From an uncultured Alteromonadaceae bacterium (lineage in GTDB: Bacteria > Pseudomonadota > Gammaproteobacteria > Enterobacterales > Alteromonadaceae), in NCBI GenBank assembly GCA_947501935.1, contig CANMXU010000006.1, positions 103,639-167,638 of the forward strand: a DNA stretch of 64,000 nt, given 5' to 3'. How positions within the stretch are numbered: position 1 is the first letter of the stretch; every line of letters starts with the position of its first letter. The translations under genes were made by a program, and so were the position numbers. The notes under the pieces were generated by a model that saw only the letters and a program-made list of their open reading frames with translations, ran no database searches and was not told the origin of the DNA. Of this stretch, positions 30,801-38,625 are shown piece by piece.

Positions 30801-30901
30801 TTTTCTTCTTCCGCGGCCATAACTGATAAAGAGCTAATTCCCAAAGCAAATAAACAAGCTTTGGACAGTAAATTTAATTTGAAAAACCGTTCATTTTTCA
30901 T
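27821..30901 (-). CDS. Large TonB-dependent outer-membrane receptor
   Basis: Outer-membrane active transporter, 1026 residues. A signal peptide ends near SVMA-AEE. The plug domain begins at about residue 55 with the segment DSISAEDIGQLPDENIAEAL, typical of the Caulobacter/Xanthomonas-type carbohydrate receptors. A 22-stranded barrel follows, and the C-terminus is GRRYTLGMVYRF, ending in phenylalanine. Substrates in this group are often oligosaccharides or other polymers; nothing here names one. GGGGAG lies 7 bases before the ATG. A clear promoter and operator-like palindrome lie 80-115 bases upstream. Confidence 0.92.
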   Translation of the reverse strand: MKNERFFKLNLLSKACLFALGISSLSVMAAEEENNSTAAKQADEEMEVIEIKGVFGSIRDSMNDKRFSTEIKDSISAEDIGQLPDENIAEALQRVTGIQMARSADGEGSTLQIRGLTNNNVEINGQSVSGSSADRSINFQDLPSELFSGLEVLKAPTSDKIEGSLGGTVNLKTRRPLEGKKDFFASATLKAKHAEIAGETDPDINGFLKKNWRDTGIGDFGFIVNVGIKTVTSVTEAYGGGDFATAEAVWVRRNGDYIPAGPGNPNSGNANHFKTGDEAWRYDGEIDVNGDGESNVDDVYYMPAGFGFYENTRESDRNSFNTTLQWQPNDDINIFFDATLTDIEEVSTGSRYSVSFNSARLAALSSGDNNFVKLNSIPGSSAENSNALPAGDVYLMTSGRIGNATTRMGASPSINIIDRESEQFTLGGDWQITDEFNLSAELSMSKGTASTVEQGALIMGIDANGNGQLNGLDFSQFVDFDSAAGRIPDVTLYQSPFPASAFGTGLVLPDGDLVAIAPNDVDYERLAYFQFNRVAGDTENQADAFRIDGTLDIDGDFITELFFGVRAAERKFSRIGYENRNQRGGPSSLWNGEDELRTGINVQAIRVNPESLSDPDLIASSEFLQACLTQGGDNGLLSDEGSNLPRTWTATNCSANHISDAFGLQDIRTIDEETQIGAYELARVRFQVKEQTIAAYIRADFYTDISDMDFFGNFGIRYVETDSDSTGIAPTEEGQSVQTFSNSYDDWLPSFNANLAINEEMVVRLGLSRTLGRPELIAISPSMNITLSEDVEGIDGSGTAGNPYLDPQHSNNIDLSFEWYYSDSSMFSLAYYRKDIDSTIADNPDEVDIDFGDKTYRIRTKQNLPGTEIDGFEIALQHGFTDLPGLLSHTGIGMNYTVTDEASEIIDQEGSPIARQRLSDSSYNIAAYYDDGTFSTRLAYNWRDEFVRRIEVDLGFARGERLPEIEAERGQLDLTANYTLNEHIKFNFAAINLTESETERFMKYEQLTNYIANAGRRYTLGMVYRF

Positions 30902-30987
30902 CGTAATCTCCCCGTTCTCGTTTTATCATTATTTCGTTATCAATAAATAACACTAGATAAGCACTGATAACGTTAGATATCTATTTG

Positions 30988-31015
30988 ACTATAGTAAGGA
31001 TTATCCTTAGGTCAA
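30988..31015 (-). promoter_or_regulatory. Sigma-70 promoter with a palindromic spacer, driving the TonB receptor
   Basis: On the minus strand -35 TTGACC and -10 TATAGT are separated by 16 bases. The spacer contains a perfect 15-base palindrome, TAAGGAT-A-ATCCTTA (30995-31009). Outer arms ATTTGAC/GTCAAAT also match around it. A repressor bound there would block RNA polymerase. The start site would be near 30981, giving an 80-base leader. I do not recognise the regulator. Confidence 0.7.
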
Positions 31016-31017
31016 AT

Positions 31018-31203
31018 ACTGATAAACACTAGGCTGAGGTATAACAGGGGAAATAAAGTTAACGCTTAAAGATAATATTTTAAACTTTGAAAATGTTCTG
31101 TTGTAGGGTGTTGATTAATAGAAATATAATTTGAGAGATAAATAATCATACAAAGTGCGGCATTAAAACAGATGGGGGAGATTATTTTTAAGGAAATGAA
31201 AAT
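31018..31203. other. Region between the TonB receptor promoter and the DUF2986 terminator
   Basis: This A+T-rich stretch continues the gap upstream of the TonB receptor. I see no gene, no strong hairpin and no repeat here. Confidence 0.4.
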
Positions 31204-31234
31204 AATAAGCTGATTTGAGCAAAATCAGCTTATT
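31204..31234 (-). terminator. Intrinsic terminator after the DUF2986 gene
   Basis: A perfect 13-bp stem, AATAAGCTGATTT / AAATCAGCTTATT, with a 5-base loop. A T-rich tract follows on the minus strand. It lies 19 bases after the stop of the small gene at 31254. Confidence 0.88.
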
Positions 31235-31253
31235 TGCAAGGAGTTCTTGATAC

Positions 31254-31412
31254 TTATTCAGTTTGCCCTTGCTCGGCAGCACTTTCTTGCTGAGCTAACT
31301 TCTCACGCTCAGCTTTTGAAATATAGCGCGGCTTATTACTGGTATGTAATTTAGCGTTGGCCTTTTTCTGCTTTTTCTTTAAGGTTTCATTAATTTTTTT
31401 CTTACGATTCAT
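31254..31412 (-). CDS. DUF2986 family small basic protein
   Basis: Very small protein of 52 residues, strongly basic at the N-terminus (MNRKKKINETLKKKQKKA) and acidic at the C-terminus. The segment NKPRYISKAEREKLA is what I know from DUF2986, a short family of unknown function in Alteromonadales and Vibrionales. It has its own terminator. Its upstream region is a degenerate 14-bp tandem repeat, which leaves little room for a normal promoter or ribosome site. Confidence 0.8.
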   Translation of the reverse strand: MNRKKKINETLKKKQKKANAKLHTSNKPRYISKAEREKLAQQESAAEQGQTE

Positions 31413-31420
31413 ATTTTAAT

Positions 31421-31490
31421 ACCTAATAAATAAAACCTAATAGTTAAAACCTCATGAATCAAGCCTAATAAATAAAGCCGATTAACTAAA
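31421..31490. repeat. Degenerate 14-bp tandem repeat, five copies
   Basis: Five adjacent 14-base units fit the pattern [A/G]CCTAATAAATAAA with drift: the first and fourth differ only in the first base, the others by several. The array occupies the gap between the DUF5062 stop and the DUF2986 start, so it covers the leader of the latter. Confidence 0.75.
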
Positions 31491-31508
31491 AACGAGGTGC
31501 TTTAATGA

Positions 31509-31769
31509 CTATTTAAGTAATGGGTGCCCTTCAGGCAATTGTTTTGCGATCCATAAAGCAAGCTTATGTTTCATATTTGGTTGGTTTTCTTGGTCAACCG
31601 CTAATGGTTGCACTAACTTATCATTCACTAATAAACGGTACAAACTCTCAACTTTATCTTTGGCAGCGTTGGTTGCTGAGAAACTTTTATAACCGCGATT
31701 AACCGCGTATTTCTCACCAATGTCTATCGCCTTTTTAAGAAGAGCGGCTTCATTTTTCAATTTTTTCAT
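31509..31769 (-). CDS. DUF5062 family protein
   Basis: Small soluble helical protein of 86 residues. The pattern KNEAALLKKAIDIGEKYA, followed by a C-terminal LALWIAKQLPEGHPLLK, is what I recall for DUF5062, an uncharacterised gammaproteobacterial family. No motif suggests a function. It lies upstream of the DUF2986 gene on the same strand, 96 bases away. Confidence 0.75.
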   Translation of the reverse strand: MKKLKNEAALLKKAIDIGEKYAVNRGYKSFSATNAAKDKVESLYRLLVNDKLVQPLAVDQENQPNMKHKLALWIAKQLPEGHPLLK

Positions 31770-31852
31770 ACAAGATCCAATAAGCTGAAATTTATATTTT
31801 TGTTTAAACTTAGTTCTACGCAGTGTTTGTTTAACGCGTGCAGTCAGCCCCT

Positions 31853-32239
31853 TTAGCTTTCAGGCGTTGTAAAATAAAAAGCATTTAATTTATTACCGTC
31901 AAGATCTCGAAAATACCCAGCATAAAATCCACTTACCTCGTCACGTAAGCCGGGCTTACCCTCACAAGTAGCACCAAGTGAGATTGCTTTATTATAGAAA
32001 GCATCAACCTTGGCTGGAGAATCTAGCATAATAGCTACCATGGTACCGTTCCCCACAGTTGCGGGTTTTCCGTCAAAAGGTTTAGTTACTGAAACACCGG
32101 GCTGATCAGGAGCGGCTGCCCAAGCAACAAATTGCTCAGTTTCTAAAAAACGTCCTGCCCCTATGGTTGCAAATAGTTCATCATAAAAAGCAACCGCTTG
32201 TTCAAGATTGTTAGTACCTAAAGTGACGTATCCGATCAT
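31853..32239 (-). CDS. VOC (glyoxalase/bleomycin resistance) superfamily protein
   Basis: Small metalloenzyme-type protein, 128 residues, made of the two beta-alpha-beta-beta-beta units of the vicinal oxygen chelate fold. The N-terminal segment MIGYVTLGTNNLEQAVAFYDELFATIG and the C-terminal GFYAGYFRDLDGNKLNAFYF are typical. In this subgroup the usual metal ligands are not all present, so it may be a binding protein rather than an enzyme. Confidence 0.85.
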   Translation of the reverse strand: MIGYVTLGTNNLEQAVAFYDELFATIGAGRFLETEQFVAWAAAPDQPGVSVTKPFDGKPATVGNGTMVAIMLDSPAKVDAFYNKAISLGATCEGKPGLRDEVSGFYAGYFRDLDGNKLNAFYFTTPES

Positions 32240-32293
32240 GATAAATTCCTCAAAGTATATATAAATGCAAGGTCTTATTTAACGAGCTGGTTA

Positions 32294-32815
32294 TTAAAAG
32301 GTTTTAATTAACTTAGCGTCAAATTGCTCAAGCGTAATAGTTAAATTATGTTCATCACATTGTGCCTGTAAAGCCGTCAAATCCTTTTCAAGTTTTGAAA
32401 TTGTTAAAGTATTATCATCAAGAAAATACACTTGCTTTAAGCTGTTGTAATAAAAATTTAGCACGATAAAGGCATCTATTTGCCCCTCTTTGGCTGCTTT
32501 TTTAATTTTAGTTAACTTACGATAAATTTTATTATGTATTTGCTTTAACTGCCATACATAATAAATTTCTTTAAATAGTTCGCTATCTTTAAATTTATTC
32601 AATATCACACTGCAAAATACTAGCGCAATAAGTACGCCCGCTAAGTTAAAACGAAAGTTATCAACAGCCTCGCCGTTTATGGCAACCTCGCCAAATAACT
32701 GTATCAAAATAGCGCCACACGCTATCGCCAATAAGGCAAAGCTAAGTACAAAAGTGACAATAACTTTATTCAAGGTTTTACGGTAGGTACTTTTATCTAT
32801 TTCTATCAACATCAT
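32294..32815 (-). CDS. DUF3087 family membrane protein
   Basis: Membrane protein of 173 residues. The start MMLIEIDKSTYRKTLNKVIV and two transmembrane segments (about 18-40 and 55-75) fit DUF3087, a family of unknown function in gammaproteobacteria. The C-terminal half is soluble and helical. No functional residues are known. It is followed on the same strand by the VOC gene. Confidence 0.78.
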   Translation of the reverse strand: MMLIEIDKSTYRKTLNKVIVTFVLSFALLAIACGAILIQLFGEVAINGEAVDNFRFNLAGVLIALVFCSVILNKFKDSELFKEIYYVWQLKQIHNKIYRKLTKIKKAAKEGQIDAFIVLNFYYNSLKQVYFLDDNTLTISKLEKDLTALQAQCDEHNLTITLEQFDAKLIKTF

Positions 32816-32944
32816 AATGCTATTTTTAAGTGCTCTTAGTCATGGAAAACTCATATTTCACAAAGCCAATATTTTTAGGCGACTGTTTAATAAGGCCGAT
32901 TTGGTTAAAAACAATATGGTGCTAATAATGAAATAATCAAGCCG

Positions 32945-34984
32945 CTACCGAGCATTATTAATCGTTAAGCCTGAATTGCGTTTTACTTTATTTTCAACAC
33001 CTACCTGCCATACATTTGCGCTCGCACAAATACTGAGTATCGATTTTGCCCTAGTAATGCCGGTATATAATAATTCCCTTGATAACAGCTTATTGTCTTG
33101 TTGATTGGGTAAAACCATAGCCACATGATTAAATTCACTGCCTTGGGTTTTATGAATAGTCATCGCGAACACAGTTTCAAATGGTGGTAGTCTTGAAGGT
33201 ATAAACCAGCGATACTGTTTTTCCTGGCTCTGGTTATCATCTTCGTTATGCTTTTTACTTTGATCTTTAGCGTCAGCTTCAAAAACCGCCATTAAATGCC
33301 CTGAAGGGTGTCGCCAAATAAGGCCAATATCACCATTAAATAGGCCAACATTGTAGTCATTTTCACTGATCATGATCGGCTGACCATGAAAAACAGTCTC
33401 ATCTTGGCGTAAACAACCTAAAGTACTGAGAATACGTTTAACTTGTTGGTTAATATTTTCAACGCCAGCCTCGCCTTTGCGAGTTGCACACAAAATGCTA
33501 AACACCGTTAACTGCTTAAACGCATCGCTAACTTCAGTAAAATTAAACAGCGGTTGATAATATTTACGCACTAATTTGTGCAGCCAACTGTTAATATCAC
33601 TCGCCAATAACAAGTCAAAATTATTATTAGCAGATAAATCTTGCTCGCTAGGGTTTGCTAATAACTGCCAACTTTGCGGCCCTTCACCAGCGATAACTGC
33701 TGTTGCTAACCGACCAATTAAACCTTCACCATCAAAGCGACGACTTTTGGTAAGAAAAGTAACATGATCATCTGCCACTTTATTTGCCCGTACTTGATGA
33801 CTTTTTAAGTTTTTATTGCCCGTTACTTGCATTAAATACTGACAGTTTTCTTTGCTGTAGCCTTTATGGGGCCTCGACGCAATATCTGTTAAAACACTGC
33901 CAGTAGCAACTGACGGTAATTGGTCAGCATCGCCTAATAAAATTACTTTACAGCTATCAGGTAAAGCCCTTAATACCCGTGTCATCATAGCTAAATCAAC
34001 CATAGACACTTCATCTATAAGTAATACATCGATGGCTAATTTATTGTCATGATGATGGCGAAAATTAGGTGAATTTGGTATGACCCCTAATAAGCGGTGC
34101 AAGGTAGTCGCTTGCTGAGGAATATGAGCTAATATCTCAGGAGTTATTTGCCCTTGAAATTGGCTGACCGCTTGGCTAATAGATTCAGACAAACGCTGCG
34201 CCGCTTTACCTGTTGGCGCCGAGAGCATAATATTTAGCGGTTGATCAGTTAAGCCTTGCTGTAATTGAATAAGACCCGCCAATAATTTGGTTACCGTATA
34301 GGTTTTACCAGTACCAGGTCCGCCAGCGATAACCGAGAAATTTTTATTGAAGGCATTAGCGACACCGACCATTTGCCAGTCAATTTCACCATTATCACTA
34401 TTGTCACCATTATCACTATTGTCACTATTGTCATCAACTTGGTTAAATAATTGCGTTAAGCAATCAGTTACCGCTTGGGGATCAAAAATCACTTGCTGTG
34501 AAAGTTTACTTTCAATGGCTTGGCTTAACTCATGTTCAAATTGATAATAACGGCGCAAATAGAGCTTATTATCGTTAAAAACAAGCAACTGTTGAGCTGC
34601 TGGCGTAATATTTAATTGCGATAACAAAGCGATTAATTCAGCTTGAGTTGCCAAGGTATAACCGTGATGACTAACAAAGCCCTCGCTATCACAAGCATAA
34701 CCAAAACGTTGCCCTGCGATATCCGTTAAAACTATGCAGCTATGACCACTACGTAGGCTTTGACTAAGCATAACAATAAGATGAAATAGCTGGTGTTGCT
34801 GCTCGCGAGACAAAGGCTGAACGTTACTCTCAACATGTTTATCGCTATTCATTTCAACATGTACTTCAACATGTTTATCAGTTAAGGCTTGGCAGACTTC
34901 TTTAGCGAGAAAATAATCAATTGGTGCTAATTCAAACCATTGTAAAGCTGCTTGACTAAAACTGTTATATAGAGGAGTCATCAT
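32945..34984 (-). CDS. recD: Exodeoxyribonuclease V alpha subunit
   Basis: 5'-3' helicase subunit of RecBCD, which processes DNA ends for recombination. It has 679 residues (E. coli 608). The Walker A segment is AGGPGTGKTYTVTKL near residue 218, with motif II in LLIDEVSMVDLAMM and motif VI in YTGITRAKSIL. Two low-complexity stretches explain some of the extra length: a KHVEVHVEMNSDKHVES repeat near residues 35-55 and a run of DNS/DNG triplets near 182-198, encoded by a 9-base tandem repeat. Its start overlaps the recB stop by 4 bases. Confidence 0.95.
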   Translation of the reverse strand: MMTPLYNSFSQAALQWFELAPIDYFLAKEVCQALTDKHVEVHVEMNSDKHVESNVQPLSREQQHQLFHLIVMLSQSLRSGHSCIVLTDIAGQRFGYACDSEGFVSHHGYTLATQAELIALLSQLNITPAAQQLLVFNDNKLYLRRYYQFEHELSQAIESKLSQQVIFDPQAVTDCLTQLFNQVDDNSDNSDNGDNSDNGEIDWQMVGVANAFNKNFSVIAGGPGTGKTYTVTKLLAGLIQLQQGLTDQPLNIMLSAPTGKAAQRLSESISQAVSQFQGQITPEILAHIPQQATTLHRLLGVIPNSPNFRHHHDNKLAIDVLLIDEVSMVDLAMMTRVLRALPDSCKVILLGDADQLPSVATGSVLTDIASRPHKGYSKENCQYLMQVTGNKNLKSHQVRANKVADDHVTFLTKSRRFDGEGLIGRLATAVIAGEGPQSWQLLANPSEQDLSANNNFDLLLASDINSWLHKLVRKYYQPLFNFTEVSDAFKQLTVFSILCATRKGEAGVENINQQVKRILSTLGCLRQDETVFHGQPIMISENDYNVGLFNGDIGLIWRHPSGHLMAVFEADAKDQSKKHNEDDNQSQEKQYRWFIPSRLPPFETVFAMTIHKTQGSEFNHVAMVLPNQQDNKLLSRELLYTGITRAKSILSICASANVWQVGVENKVKRNSGLTINNAR
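34381..34440 (-). repeat. recD: 9-base tandem repeat inside recD
   Basis: Units of the type ACTATTGTC / ACCATTATC are repeated about five times. They encode a DNS-DNS-DNG-DNS-DNG run in the linker between the N-terminal domain and the helicase core of RecD. The frame is kept because the unit length is a multiple of three. Confidence 0.85.
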
Positions 34985-37900
34985 GAGTTAAGCTCCTGCT
35001 CTTCTTTAAACAATAGATCAAGAGCATTTAGCTCGTCTGTAGCAATATCTCGATGATAAATTCCACGATGTAAATGGTTAACATCGTTTGTCATACCACG
35101 TAAATAGAAATAATAAACGCCGCCAAAATGCTGCTCGGGAGCATAATCATCAAGTAAAAAACCTAACTGACGATGCAAGGCCAACGCGTAAATTAAATAC
35201 TGTAAATCGTAATAATTGTTCTCAATATTTTCACGCATCATTTGATGAGAATAACAGTCGTAATTATCACCCAAATGACTCGATTTATAATCACACAAGT
35301 AATATTTTCCTTGATGTTCAAATATCAAATCAATAAAGCCATGCATCATACCTTTGAGTTTTTTAAAGTGCGGTAAACGAATATCCTTAACTGGTGTTTG
35401 TCGATGCTGCGCCAATAATGCCGATAACTTGGCGCTATTATCTGCGTGCATGGGGAAATAGAACTCACTTTCTCGTAAGGTCTGTTGACAAGTTAAATCA
35501 GCTAAACGGCCACCTTGTACCAACTCTGCGGTTAGTACTTGATCAAGCCAAGCGCTGATTTCATCTGCATCAAAGTCTGTTTGGCCAAAATTGGTTAATG
35601 GCCACTTTAATACTTGCGGCCAGTCAGGCTCATTAAAGTCACAATGTTCTAGAATTTCGTGTAATAAATTACCGGTTCTCGCGCCTTTGGTTAAGCGAAA
35701 ACGTAATAAGCTGCTTAATACTTCTTGGGCTTGTTGACTTGCTAAACTATCACCGGCAAGCGGTTCATTGTCTCGGTCAGGTGCTGAAATACCGCTATGG
35801 CGTAAATTTCTTGTTAATGCTGAAAATGAACTTAACCACCAATCGCGCTCTATCTTACTAGTGAAATTGCCCAGCTGTGGCGTAATTGGCTGCTCAGTCG
35901 TCAGGGTAAATTCAGCATTACTGCTATTTTCATCCACTTGCATTACTGAAATAGCATCAGGGCAATCACTAGCTAGCTGTTGCAAGCTAGTTAAAATATC
36001 GTCTTCTTTTTGCCATTTCAGTGTTTGGCCTAAAGGCGAATTTTGATGATTTTCAAAAGCGGTAGTTAAAATATAACAGCGCTGCTCGGCACGGGTTATG
36101 GCAACATATAATAAGCGAATAGATTCCGCATAAGCTTCAGCCGCCATTGCCGCTTTGGCTTGTTTAGAGCCGTCTAAACTTAATAGCAATTCTTTCTTGT
36201 CGTTATGGTATTCAATTAAATTTACTGAACGATTACCAAATTTTAACGGGTCTTTATGCCGAGTCGCAAAAGGGATAAAAACTACAGGATATTCAAGACC
36301 TTTACAGCCATGTTGGGTAACAATACGAATTAAGTTATCGTCACTTTCTAAGCGTAACTCCGCTTCTATTTCTGGTGAGTCACTACGTATTTGTTGCTCA
36401 AACCAAAACAATAATGCTTGGCCTTGATGATGGCGCTGGCTGGCAGTTTGTAAAATCTCAAAAATATGTAATAAGTTGGTCAGGGCGCGATCTTTAGCCC
36501 CTGAACCATTAGCGTCACCATTTTCGCTATCATTATCAAAAATGAAATATTCATGCATTAGTTTTAATGCCATCGAGATAAAGCCTTGATACTGCCATTG
36601 TTCACGTAATGCTAAAAATTGAACTTTTAATGACTGCCAAGCAAGGTCATCTTGTTGTAACTGATAAAGTTTACTCGGATTAAAACCGAGAATTTCAGTA
36701 GTGAGCGCTGCAGTAAAAAGCCGATCGTTTTCAACAAATAAAATCGCTTTTAATATTTTGAGTAATTGCTGAGCTTGCTCACTATGAAATATATTGGCAC
36801 GGTTACTTAAAAATACCGCGGCAATATTTATTTGCGCTAAGGCCTGTTTAATTGACGCCGCTTCTGCGCCATCTCTGACTAATATGGCAATATCTTGTGC
36901 TTTTAAACGTTGTGCTAATTCATCATTTTCATTGGATAATAATGACGCTATTTCGCTAGCACACCAATTTGCCATGACCGAGCGAAAGCTTTGTTTCACT
37001 GAGCTTTGCGCTTTAGCTGACTTTTCATTAGCACCCGCTTCGCCGTTAAAGTGAATAAACTGTAATGCTTTAGCGCCGCTAGCCCCGTCACCTTGTTGGT
37101 CAAAAATACGGGTTTTCGCTGAAGGTGACGCCTTTACGGGTTGATAGCCGATATCGTAACCAAATACCGCCTGACCAGACTCATCTAAGCGAGTACCATA
37201 AAATATGCGGTTATAGGCTTTTATCATATTTTCTGATGAGCGCCAGTTGGTGTCCATTAACCATTGCTGCGGGCAATTATCACGCGCGGCTAAATAAGCA
37301 AAAACATCGCCACCACGAAAACCATAAATAGCTTGTTTCGGATCGCCGATCATAAATAAGGCAGCATTTGACTGCTGCTGGTAAATCGCTTGTAAAATAT
37401 CAAATTGTAGAGGGTCGGTATCTTGAAACTCATCCACTAACGCCACAGGGTATTGCGCCAATAGTTTTGCCGAGAGGCTATCTTTATTTATGGCTAAATT
37501 GGCTGTACTTTCCTTGCTTTCACTGTTTAGTTTATTGGCTAAAGTGCTGATCAAGTCATCAAAACTTAAAACCCCGAGTCGCTGTTTTTTCTCTTTCACT
37601 TTAGCGCGAATAATTAAAATACCGTCATGAACTACCGCTAAAGCTTTAGCTTTGTTGATGTTGGTAGCGAGCTTAGACGCTTGTGCTTTGACATCATTGG
37701 CTAATGAAAAAATCTCAATTAAACGCGGTTTTTCTTTTGAACGGCCAAAACGTCGACCGTCCATAAACGCAGCTGGCATAGGACTTAAACCTTGTTCAAT
37801 ATTTTCACTGCTATTATCACATTCGGCGAAGCCAGCAACATTCGATAGCCAATTTTTTAAATCGCTTAGCTCTTGCTGACGAACGGCTTGCTCGCTTGGT

Positions 37901-38625
37901 TTTTTAGTACTGATTAACAACGCGATTAACTCAGCTTCATGGTCGATTATTTGCTGTAACGCACTTGTAGCAAGCTTTTGAAATGCAAAGGAAATATCAT
38001 TAACACTTATTTGTTCAAGCTTTATATCTCGCGAAATGGCTTTATTAAAGTCGGTTATTAAACTTTGTGGGCTTTGCCAAAACTGCGCTAATAACAAATA
38101 TTGCTGTGGTGCGGTTTTGGCTAAACTCCGGTACCAATCTTGGCTAGCTTGTAGTACTAACTCTTGGCAGTCAGTTTCCATTTTGGCATTAAAACTAACA
38201 CCGCTAGCAAAAGCATGCTGACTTAAAACTCGCTTACAAAAACCATGAATAGTAAAAATACTGGCTTCATCTAAAAACAATAATGCCCGGTTCAATAACG
38301 GCAGCGCCTGCTGATAAGTAATGCGTGTGGCCAGTGTTTTAAAATAGTCATCTTCAAGCACGAGCGTTTGCCAGTTGTTGATAACGGCGCGAATAAAATC
38401 GCCAATGCGACCTTTAATTTCTTCGGTCGCGTCTTTGGTAAAAGTCATCACCAAAATTTGCTCAACCGGTAACTCTCGCTCTAATAACATCCGTAAATAA
38501 ATACGGGTAATGTTAAAAGTTTTGCCTGTTCCTGCACTGGCTTCAATTAAATGCTTACCGGTTAAACTAATATCTTGAGCAACAAGGTTTTGGTTATAGT
38601 TTTGATTATGGGTAGCTTCCATCAT
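34981..38625 (-). CDS. recB: Exodeoxyribonuclease V beta subunit
   Basis: 3'-5' helicase and nuclease subunit of RecBCD, 1214 residues (E. coli 1180). The UvrD-type Walker A is LIEASAGTGKTFNITRIYLR near residue 28. Motif II is VDEFQDTDPLQF, and motif VI-like VAITRAEQRCY is near the end of the helicase half. The C-terminal nuclease domain has the catalytic DYK in YYLCDYKSSHLG. The first two codons are both ATG. It overlaps recC by one base and recD by four, so the order of translation is C-B-D. Confidence 0.96.
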   Translation of the reverse strand: MMEATHNQNYNQNLVAQDISLTGKHLIEASAGTGKTFNITRIYLRMLLERELPVEQILVMTFTKDATEEIKGRIGDFIRAVINNWQTLVLEDDYFKTLATRITYQQALPLLNRALLFLDEASIFTIHGFCKRVLSQHAFASGVSFNAKMETDCQELVLQASQDWYRSLAKTAPQQYLLLAQFWQSPQSLITDFNKAISRDIKLEQISVNDISFAFQKLATSALQQIIDHEAELIALLISTKKPSEQAVRQQELSDLKNWLSNVAGFAECDNSSENIEQGLSPMPAAFMDGRRFGRSKEKPRLIEIFSLANDVKAQASKLATNINKAKALAVVHDGILIIRAKVKEKKQRLGVLSFDDLISTLANKLNSESKESTANLAINKDSLSAKLLAQYPVALVDEFQDTDPLQFDILQAIYQQQSNAALFMIGDPKQAIYGFRGGDVFAYLAARDNCPQQWLMDTNWRSSENMIKAYNRIFYGTRLDESGQAVFGYDIGYQPVKASPSAKTRIFDQQGDGASGAKALQFIHFNGEAGANEKSAKAQSSVKQSFRSVMANWCASEIASLLSNENDELAQRLKAQDIAILVRDGAEAASIKQALAQINIAAVFLSNRANIFHSEQAQQLLKILKAILFVENDRLFTAALTTEILGFNPSKLYQLQQDDLAWQSLKVQFLALREQWQYQGFISMALKLMHEYFIFDNDSENGDANGSGAKDRALTNLLHIFEILQTASQRHHQGQALLFWFEQQIRSDSPEIEAELRLESDDNLIRIVTQHGCKGLEYPVVFIPFATRHKDPLKFGNRSVNLIEYHNDKKELLLSLDGSKQAKAAMAAEAYAESIRLLYVAITRAEQRCYILTTAFENHQNSPLGQTLKWQKEDDILTSLQQLASDCPDAISVMQVDENSSNAEFTLTTEQPITPQLGNFTSKIERDWWLSSFSALTRNLRHSGISAPDRDNEPLAGDSLASQQAQEVLSSLLRFRLTKGARTGNLLHEILEHCDFNEPDWPQVLKWPLTNFGQTDFDADEISAWLDQVLTAELVQGGRLADLTCQQTLRESEFYFPMHADNSAKLSALLAQHRQTPVKDIRLPHFKKLKGMMHGFIDLIFEHQGKYYLCDYKSSHLGDNYDCYSHQMMRENIENNYYDLQYLIYALALHRQLGFLLDDYAPEQHFGGVYYFYLRGMTNDVNHLHRGIYHRDIATDELNALDLLFKEEQELNS

